A DNA stretch of 10,966 nt from Lachnoclostridium sp. UBA7122 (lineage in GTDB: Bacteria; Bacillota; Clostridia; Lachnospirales; Lachnospiraceae), in the NCBI GenBank assembly GCA_002493085.1, contig DKXQ01000259.1, forward strand, positions 1 through 10,966, given 5' to 3'. Made by a program: the position numbers and the translations under genes. This document shows positions 5,942 through 10,966 of this stretch, one piece after another. How positions within the stretch are numbered: position 1 is the stretch's first letter; the number at the start of each line of letters is the position of its first letter. The notes below the pieces were generated by a model. The model worked only from the letters and a program-made list of their open reading frames with translations, had not been told where the DNA came from and made no database searches.

Positions 5942-6907
5942 ATGGGAAATAAGGTAATTAAAATACTGGGTACTGCCTCTGTGGCAGCCAGTGTATTTAT
6001 GGCAGCTGGCTTTTCATTTTTTGAGATGACAGTCAGCTGTAAAAAACATAAAAGACAGGTTAAAAAAAAGTGGTTTGAACTATCTCATACTAAGATTAAC
6101 CATCCAAGGCATAAGTTCGGGAAAGAATATGAGGAAGGCAAAGAATGGTGCAGACAGCAGCATATGCAGGACTGCTATATAAAAAGCATTGATGGCCTGG
6201 CTTTACATGCATGCTATTTACCAGCAGAAAATCCTAAAAGATTTGTATTGTTAAGCCATGGATATAAGGGCAGCGGCTTTGGGGATTTTGCATATACTGC
6301 ACGCTTTCTTCATGAGAATAACTGCAATCTGCTTTTTATTGACCAGCGGTGCTGTGGCGAAAGCAAAGGCAGTTATATAACTTTTGGGGCTATGGAGCAG
6401 TATGATGTACAGAAATGGGCATATTATATTGCAAGACACAACAGGGCAAAATTGCCTATATACCTATATGGCGAGTCCATGGGGGCAGCATCAGTGCTTA
6501 TGGCATCCGGGCACAGGCTGCCGCATGAAGTAAAAGGACTGGTTGCAGACTGTGGCTTCAGGTCTATGAAAGGACAGATGCAGGATATGGCTGCTAACTG
6601 GTTCCACCTGAAATGGGTAGGGCTTATGCTGTTCCGTCTGGATTTATTTTGTGCAGTTTTAGCTGGTTTCCGCATGAAAGATGCAGATACAGCAAAAGCC
6701 ATGAAGATAAACAAAAGACCAGTTTTATTTTTTCATGGCAAAGAAGATACTTATGTTGACCACAAGAATTCACTACACAATTATTCCATATGCCAGGCAC
6801 CAAAAGAACTGGTAATTGTGCCAGGTGCAAGACACCTTTGCAGTGCATATGCAGACCCGGAACTTTACAGGAAAAAGCTTTTAGGATTTTTTACAAAATA
6901 CGATTAA
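5942..6907 (+). CDS. Membrane-anchored alpha/beta hydrolase
   Basis: A serine hydrolase of the alpha/beta fold, 321 residues from ATG 5942. The N-terminus MGNKVIKILGTASVAASVF and the following hydrophobic stretch (about 5-27) form a signal anchor. The strand-turn with the oxyanion HG motif reads VLLSHGYKGSGFG (about 102-114), then FIDQRCCGESKGS. The nucleophile elbow is GESMGAAS (Ser179), followed by GKEDTYVD (Asp269) and PGARHLCS (His298), so the triad is complete. It resembles the broad YqkD-like/BAAT-type hydrolase group; the substrate cannot be told. An in-frame ATG at 5855 is rejected as start because it lies upstream of a terminator-like hairpin and would put a charged stretch before the anchor. 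Its ribosome binding site is weak (AGAGG at 5923-5927, 14 bases away). It precedes the acyl-carrier gene set by 149 bases and could take part in product release, but nothing shows this. Confidence 0.82.
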   Translation: MGNKVIKILGTASVAASVFMAAGFSFFEMTVSCKKHKRQVKKKWFELSHTKINHPRHKFGKEYEEGKEWCRQQHMQDCYIKSIDGLALHACYLPAENPKRFVLLSHGYKGSGFGDFAYTARFLHENNCNLLFIDQRCCGESKGSYITFGAMEQYDVQKWAYYIARHNRAKLPIYLYGESMGAASVLMASGHRLPHEVKGLVADCGFRSMKGQMQDMAANWFHLKWVGLMLFRLDLFCAVLAGFRMKDADTAKAMKINKRPVLFFHGKEDTYVDHKNSLHNYSICQAPKELVIVPGARHLCSAYADPELYRKKLLGFFTKYD

Positions 6908-6931
6908 AATGGTTTTATCGTACACTTTTCT

Positions 6932-7022
6932 ATAAAATGTCTGATAAGTCTTGGTCAGTTTTAGATAAAATGTCTGTTAAGTCGTCTAAGGGGTAGAAAT
7001 TAGGAATAAAATGTGATAACTT
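6932..7022. promoter_or_regulatory. Three degenerate direct repeats upstream of the acyl-carrier gene set
   Basis: ATAAAATGTCTGATAAGTC (6932-6950) recurs as ATAAAATGTCTGTTAAGTC (6965-6983) with one mismatch, 33 bases (about three helical turns) apart. A third copy, ATAAAATGT-GATAACTT (7006-7022), lacks the CT. Their spacing and place before the condensation gene suggest binding sites of a regulator and perhaps overlapping -10 elements (TAAAAT). No -35 box with good match and spacing could be assigned, so I do not name a promoter. Confidence 0.45.
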
Positions 7023-7056
7023 TCCAGAAGAGGAAAGAAATAGGAGGAGATTATAC

Positions 7057-8442
7057 ATGAGGGAATATTATCCTTTAACAGCAGCACAGAAAATGCACCA
7101 TAACTGGATTAAGAAATATAAGACACAACAGGTTTCAGGAGTCAGTGTTGTGGCATCTTTACAGTCACCACTGGACTTTGGCTTATTAAAAAAGTGTATC
7201 CAGTTAGAATTTGAACGTTATGGATGTATGAGAATACGTTTTACAAAGCCTGATGGAAATGGTGATGTAAAACAGTATATTATGAAAAGAGATACCAGGG
7301 ATATACCTGTTAAGGATTTATCTGGCATGAGCATGGCTGACGCAGATAACCTGATGCAGCATTGGGCTTATGAAACATTTGATGGGGATGATATACCATT
7401 ATGTGATGTGACTATGGTAAAACTTCCAGAAGGCTTTAATGGCTTTTTTATCCATATGGACCACAGATTAATCGATTCCTGCGGAATAGTAGTAATGATT
7501 AATGATGTGATGCAGCTTTATACACATTTCAGATTTAAGTCTGAATATCCTGAAGACCTTGCAGATTTTGAAAAAGTTCTTGCCAACGATTTGAAAAGGG
7601 CAAATAATGAGAAACGTTTTGCAAAGGATAAGAAGTTCTGGGATGACCAGCTTGATGCGCTTGGCGAACCGCTCTATTCTGATATACAAGGCCCTTCTGT
7701 ACTTGAAGAAGCAAGAAAGCTGCATGGCAATAAGAACTTAAGGGCGGCTGATATAGAGCTTGATAATTTATTTGTAGAAGTAAAGGATTATTACCTTGAG
7801 CCAGGACCAACACAGAACCTGATTGACTTTTGCATGAACCACCAGCTTTCCATGACAAATCTTTTGTTACTGGGAATCAGGACTTATCTGTCAAAGGTTA
7901 ATAATGGACAGGAAGATATTACGATTGAGAACTTTATCTCAAGGCGTTCAACACATGACGAGTGGACATCAGGCGGCAGCAGGACTATTATGTTTCCTTG
8001 CAGGACAGTGATTTCTGCTGACACAGAATTTATAGCTGCTGCATATGAGATACAAAATGTGCAGAACAGGATTTACATGCACAGCAATTATGACCCTGCA
8101 TTGATTGAGGAAGAGATGAGAAAGCGCTATAATACTCCAGAAAATACAACTTATGAAAGCTGTTACCTCACATACCAGCCAATGCCGGTTAAAATGGATA
8201 ACCCGCATCTTGTTAATATCAGGCAACATTCAAAGTGGTTTGCAAATGGCGCTGCCACTAAAAAGATGTATTTAACAGTATCCCATACTGAAAATGGCGG
8301 AATGAATTTTTCATATCATTACCAGACAGCACATTTAACAGAACAAGATATGGAACTCTTATATTACTATATGATGCGTATTCTTTTTAAAGGAATTGCA
8401 GAACCAGATATGACTTTAGGCGAAATTATGGAACAAGTGTAA
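7057..8442 (+). CDS. Stand-alone condensation-type acyltransferase
   Basis: A 461-residue protein of the CoA-dependent acyltransferase/NRPS condensation-domain superfamily, expected to join a carrier- or CoA-bound acyl group to an amine or hydroxyl. The N-terminus MREYYPLTAAQKMHHNWI matches the 'PLTxxQ' opening of condensation domains. The catalytic region reads FIHMDHRLIDSCGIVVMIND (132-151), a variant of HHxxxDG in which His136 and Asp140 are kept, the first His is Asp135, and Gly is displaced. SRRSTHDEW and SRTIMFPCRTVIS (about 295-320) correspond to the DFGW-side half. It is one domain only, with no fused A or T domain. Shine-Dalgarno AGGAGGA (7042-7048) precedes ATG 7057. A carrier protein and a ligase follow at once, so its donor is probably the acyl carrier. 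A PapA/wax-synthase-like role is the alternative. The acceptor is unknown. Confidence 0.75.
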   Translation: MREYYPLTAAQKMHHNWIKKYKTQQVSGVSVVASLQSPLDFGLLKKCIQLEFERYGCMRIRFTKPDGNGDVKQYIMKRDTRDIPVKDLSGMSMADADNLMQHWAYETFDGDDIPLCDVTMVKLPEGFNGFFIHMDHRLIDSCGIVVMINDVMQLYTHFRFKSEYPEDLADFEKVLANDLKRANNEKRFAKDKKFWDDQLDALGEPLYSDIQGPSVLEEARKLHGNKNLRAADIELDNLFVEVKDYYLEPGPTQNLIDFCMNHQLSMTNLLLLGIRTYLSKVNNGQEDITIENFISRRSTHDEWTSGGSRTIMFPCRTVISADTEFIAAAYEIQNVQNRIYMHSNYDPALIEEEMRKRYNTPENTTYESCYLTYQPMPVKMDNPHLVNIRQHSKWFANGAATKKMYLTVSHTENGGMNFSYHYQTAHLTEQDMELLYYYMMRILFKGIAEPDMTLGEIMEQV

Positions 8443-8491
8443 AAAATAATAAAGAACAGATAAAATCTATTTATTGATGGAGGATAAAATA

Positions 8492-8722
8492 ATGACACAG
8501 GAAATGCAGTTTAAAAAAATCGTGGCACAGTATTGCAGTGTAAAGCCGGAAGATATGACTAATGATATGCGGTTCCGTGAAGACCTTGGGCTTAGTTCAC
8601 TTGACTTTATGTCTTTTCTTGGAGAACTTGAGGACACTTTTGATGTAGAACTTGATGAACAGGATGCATTAAAAGTTATTACAATCGGACAGGCTCTTGA
8701 ATTACTGGAAGAATTACAATAG
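8492..8722 (+). CDS. Acyl carrier protein
   Basis: Small acidic carrier of 76 residues from ATG 8492, with GGAGGA (8479-8484) 7 bases before; possible upstream starts at TTG 8474 and ATG 8477 would cover that site. The phosphopantetheine attachment motif reads DLGLSSLDF (31-39), with Ser36 in the place of the DSL serine. The preceding residue is Ser where Asp is usual, a mild departure. Acidic helix II and III regions follow (LGELEDTFDVELDEQD). Length and motif fit type II carriers of fatty acid, polyketide or dissected NRPS systems. It sits 49 bases after the condensation gene and 11 before the ligase, so the three probably form one operon, and it is likely a dedicated carrier and not the housekeeping AcpP. 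A phosphopantetheinyl transferase must come from elsewhere. Confidence 0.9.
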   Translation: MTQEMQFKKIVAQYCSVKPEDMTNDMRFREDLGLSSLDFMSFLGELEDTFDVELDEQDALKVITIGQALELLEELQ

Positions 8723-8733
8723 GGGGGTGTATT

Positions 8734-10287
8734 ATGCTTATCCGTGATATATTAGAAGAAAGTGCAAAAAAATTTGCAGATATTACAGCTGTAAAGTGGC
8801 TCCAGAAAAAAGAAATTCTTGAGAGAAGCTACAGCGGGCTGATGGAAAATGTTGTAATAATAAGAAAAGGACTGTTTGCAGAGGGCTTTAATAAAAAACA
8901 TATTGCACTTATCGGGACAAGTTCTGTAGAGTGGATTGAAAGCTATCTTGGAGTTATTACAGGCAGTACTGTTGCAGTACCGCTTGATGCAGGGCTTCCA
9001 GAAGAAGACCTTATAGACCTTATAAACCGTTCGGATTCAGAGGCACTTTTTTTAAGTCCTAAAAACACATCACTTCTGGCTGGAATTTTAGCATCATGCC
9101 CTAAGCTTAAGAAAGTCTGGTTATTACAGGATGAAGAAGCTGGCGCTGATGATGCAAAAGTGGCATCTCTTGCAGAGTTAAAGACATCTGGAAAGAACAG
9201 TAGTACAGATTCAGGCAAACCGTCACCAGAAGACATAACAACGATTATTTACACATCTGGAACAACAGGAAAAAGTAAGGGAGTTATGCTTACACAGAAC
9301 AATCTGGCAACAAATGTGGAATCTGTTAATTACACAACAGAGCCTGGAAGCATACTGCTTAGTGTACTTCCAATACACCATGCGTTCTGTCTGGTTATGG
9401 ACTGGCTTAAAGGATTTTCACTTGGCACAACCATATGTATTAATGATTCGCTTTTGCATATGGTCAGAAATATGGGCATATTTAAACCACAAGTTATGCT
9501 TATGGTGCCAATGATGATTGAAACAATATATAAGAGGCTTGCCAGTGCAGACCCTGCTATACCAAAAAAAGTTCTGGCAGACAATGTATTTGGCGGAAAC
9601 CTGAAAATAATATTCTCTGGCGGGGCACACCTTGACCCATATTATATTGACAAATTTGCTGAATATGGTGTAGATATCTTTGAGGGATATGGGATGTCAG
9701 AGTGTTCACCAGTTATCAGTTCCAATACACCAGAAGACCACAAGGCAGGCTCTATTGGAAGACCGCTTTCAAATGCTGAGGTTTCCTTTAAAGATGGTGA
9801 AATACTTGTAAAGGGCAGCAGCGTTATGAAGGGATACTACAAAATGCCGGAAGAAACAGCAGAAACACTTAAAGATGGCTGGCTTCATACAGGAGACAAA
9901 GGATATATTGATGAGGATGGTTTCTTATTTATCAATGGACGTGTAAAGAACCTTATTATCCTTTCAAATGGAGAAAATATTTCACCAGAAGAAATTGAAA
10001 ATAAATTAGCATTAAACCCGCTTGTAGGCGAAGTTATCGTAACAGGTGAAGATAATGGGCTTACCGCAAGGATTTATCCAGACCAGGATGTCATACAGGT
10101 TAAAGGACTGGACGAAGAGGCAGTGCAGACAGGGATTCAGGCGTTTTTAGACCAGTACAATAAAAACCAGCCTACTTACCGCCAGATTACAGGGCTTGTT
10201 ATAAGGAAAAATCCATTTATCAGAAGTTCCACAAAGAAGATAAAGAGACAAGAGGCTATGATTGATGAGGCGCTCCCTACGACATAA
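8734..10287 (+). CDS. AMP-forming acyl ligase (fatty-acyl-CoA/ACP synthetase family)
   Basis: Adenylate-forming enzyme of 517 residues that should activate a carboxylic acid with ATP and load it on the carrier protein or CoA. Core motifs in order: IIYTSGTTGKSKGV (171-184, phosphate loop), LPIHHAFCLVMDWL (212-225, typical of long-chain fatty acyl ligases), IFSGGAHLD, YGMSECSPV (319-327), GWLHTGDKGYID (382-393, Asp388), NGRVKNLIILSNGENISPEE (401-420) and the C-terminal STKKIKRQ (499-506), with Lys502 in the catalytic lysine place. All key residues are present. The HH motif and carrier neighbour favour a fatty acyl-ACP ligase over an amino acid activator, but selectivity cannot be read safely. 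ATG 8734 has a G-rich site (AGGGGGGTG) overlapping the stop of the carrier gene, indicating coupled expression. Its 3' end overlaps the convergent regulator gene by 11 bases. Confidence 0.88.
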   Translation: MLIRDILEESAKKFADITAVKWLQKKEILERSYSGLMENVVIIRKGLFAEGFNKKHIALIGTSSVEWIESYLGVITGSTVAVPLDAGLPEEDLIDLINRSDSEALFLSPKNTSLLAGILASCPKLKKVWLLQDEEAGADDAKVASLAELKTSGKNSSTDSGKPSPEDITTIIYTSGTTGKSKGVMLTQNNLATNVESVNYTTEPGSILLSVLPIHHAFCLVMDWLKGFSLGTTICINDSLLHMVRNMGIFKPQVMLMVPMMIETIYKRLASADPAIPKKVLADNVFGGNLKIIFSGGAHLDPYYIDKFAEYGVDIFEGYGMSECSPVISSNTPEDHKAGSIGRPLSNAEVSFKDGEILVKGSSVMKGYYKMPEETAETLKDGWLHTGDKGYIDEDGFLFINGRVKNLIILSNGENISPEEIENKLALNPLVGEVIVTGEDNGLTARIYPDQDVIQVKGLDEEAVQTGIQAFLDQYNKNQPTYRQITGLVIRKNPFIRSSTKKIKRQEAMIDEALPTT

Positions 10288-10295
10288 AAGGGAGC
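10272..10295. terminator. Hairpin at the convergent gene ends
   Basis: GCTCCCT (10272-10278) and AGGGAGC (10289-10295) form a perfect 7-bp stem with a 10-base loop, exactly where the ligase and TetR-type genes overlap. Neither side has a T-run, so factor-independent termination is doubtful; the hairpin may still mark both transcript ends. Confidence 0.35.
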
Positions 10296-10855
10296 ATGCC
10301 TGATATAAACGCCTTTGCCAGAATGTCAGCGATGACTTCTGCTGGAACTTTAAAATTTTCATTCGCCCATTTGTGAAGCACCCCTATTGTGCTTCCAATC
10401 GTACAGGCAACCATATATGAAAACTCCTCTTTGCTATGGCGGGAGGGGTTTGTTGTCTGCATAACATTTCTTACGTAACTGTGGAACATATTTAGAGTTT
10501 TTTCCATAAATGTCCCACATTCCGGGCTCTTTAGAAGGCTGGCTAAAAACTGGTTTGTCATAGCGTATTCACATATTGTCAGAAAATATGATTTACACAC
10601 ATCCCAGTCACTTTTTGGATGAAAAGTTTCCATAATAGAAAATATGTCATTTACAGTTTTATCTTCAATAGCAGCTATAAGAGCTGGAATATTTTCGTAG
10701 TGGTTGTAGAATGTACTGCGGACAATTCCAGCTCTTTTTATTATGTCAGATACAGTTATTCTGTCTAAATCTTTTTCTTTAAGGACTAAAAAAAATGCAT
10801 CATAGATGGCTTCATCAGCCACATGGTATCTCTCATCCTGTATTTCATTAATCAT
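10277..10855 (-). CDS. TetR/AcrR-family transcriptional regulator
   Basis: A 192-residue DNA-binding regulator. The N-terminal helix-turn-helix reads ITVSDIIKRAGIVRSTFYNH (about 34-53), with the TetR family's typical FYNHYENI end. It is followed by an all-helical ligand/dimer domain with a TetR_C-like pattern (CEYAMTNQFLASLL, CTIGSTIGVLHKWANENF). The start is supported by AAGGAG 6 bases upstream on the minus strand. It is convergent to, and overlaps by 11 bases, the last gene of the condensation/carrier/ligase set, so it probably controls that set in response to an acyl or lipid-like ligand. The direct repeats before the condensation gene are candidate operators. This regulatory link is inferred from position only. 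Confidence 0.88.
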   Translation of the reverse strand: MINEIQDERYHVADEAIYDAFFLVLKEKDLDRITVSDIIKRAGIVRSTFYNHYENIPALIAAIEDKTVNDIFSIMETFHPKSDWDVCKSYFLTICEYAMTNQFLASLLKSPECGTFMEKTLNMFHSYVRNVMQTTNPSRHSKEEFSYMVACTIGSTIGVLHKWANENFKVPAEVIADILAKAFISGMLPFMS

Positions 10856-10966
10856 ATGTTACTCCTTTTTTCATTTTTTATTATAGCGGACGACAAATTT
10901 TGCAGATATTTTATTGCATCATCTACATCTCCTGCCCACAAAATACGCAACAATTTCTCTAATAAA
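10852..10966 (-). pseudogene. C-terminal end of a reading frame resembling an IS transposase
   Basis: On the minus strand a frame enters from the right edge and encodes LLEKLLRILWAGDVDDAIKY, then LQNLSSAIIKNEKRSNI and TGA. The stop overlaps the regulator's ATG (ATGA, 10852-10855). The pattern 'LWxGxVDDAIxYLxxL...KNEK' resembles the C-terminal region of an IS transposase group in Clostridia that normally continues well past this point. If so, it is a truncated element that now supplies the DNA holding the regulator's promoter and ribosome binding site. A real gene translationally coupled to the regulator is the alternative. The family call is from memory and is not firm. Confidence 0.4.
10880..10885 (-). 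promoter_or_regulatory. Possible -10 box of the TetR-type regulator gene
   Basis: A perfect TATAAT on the minus strand lies 24 bases before the regulator's ATG. No good -35 is found at 16-18 bases (ATCTGC/TATCTG at best), so the promoter would be weak or activator-dependent. Confidence 0.4.

Overview
The window looks like a chromosomal accessory region of a low-GC Gram-positive anaerobe, most likely a member of the Clostridia close to Lachnospiraceae. This is inferred from strong AGGAGG-type ribosome binding sites, AT-rich spacers, sigma-A promoters close to consensus, a beta-phosphoglucomutase, an HPr-like protein without the active histidine, and transposase remnants of a type common in these bacteria. 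No rRNA or tRNA gene and no CRISPR array was seen.

Left part (1-1874): the very AT-rich 3' end of an unidentified gene is followed by a secreted transglutaminase-like cysteine protein. Its signal peptide is plainly encoded from about 414, but no ordinary start codon precedes it in frame. A 10-bp hairpin lies between its good Shine-Dalgarno sequence and the coding start.

Remnant zone (1875-2887): this stretch has no intact gene but is not empty. It holds a decayed IS transposase gene whose ribosome binding site lies in one arm of a long inverted repeat. The gene changes frame by -1 at a run of seven A and is interrupted by a 160-bp MITE-like element with 19-bp perfect terminal repeats and a 9-bp target duplication. 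Removing the insert and one duplication copy restores the frame exactly. After it comes a further remnant that I cannot identify.

Central part (2818-5842): a strong promoter drives a beta-phosphoglucomutase. An HPr-like gene and a clear terminator follow. A second sigma-A promoter then drives a transmembrane methyl-accepting chemotaxis protein that ends in a short SGMYN-type repeat tail.

Right part (5942-10855): a membrane-anchored alpha/beta hydrolase is followed by three degenerate copies of an ATAAAATGTCTG-type sequence. Then comes a compact three-gene set: a stand-alone condensation-type acyltransferase, an acyl carrier protein and an AMP-forming acyl ligase. A TetR-type regulator faces them and overlaps the ligase gene by 11 bp. 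The simplest reading is a dissected NRPS-like acylation pathway: the ligase activates an acid and loads the carrier, and the condensation enzyme passes the acyl group to an unknown acceptor, under TetR-type control. At the right edge the regulator overlaps by 4 bp the end of another reading frame that resembles an IS transposase C-terminus.
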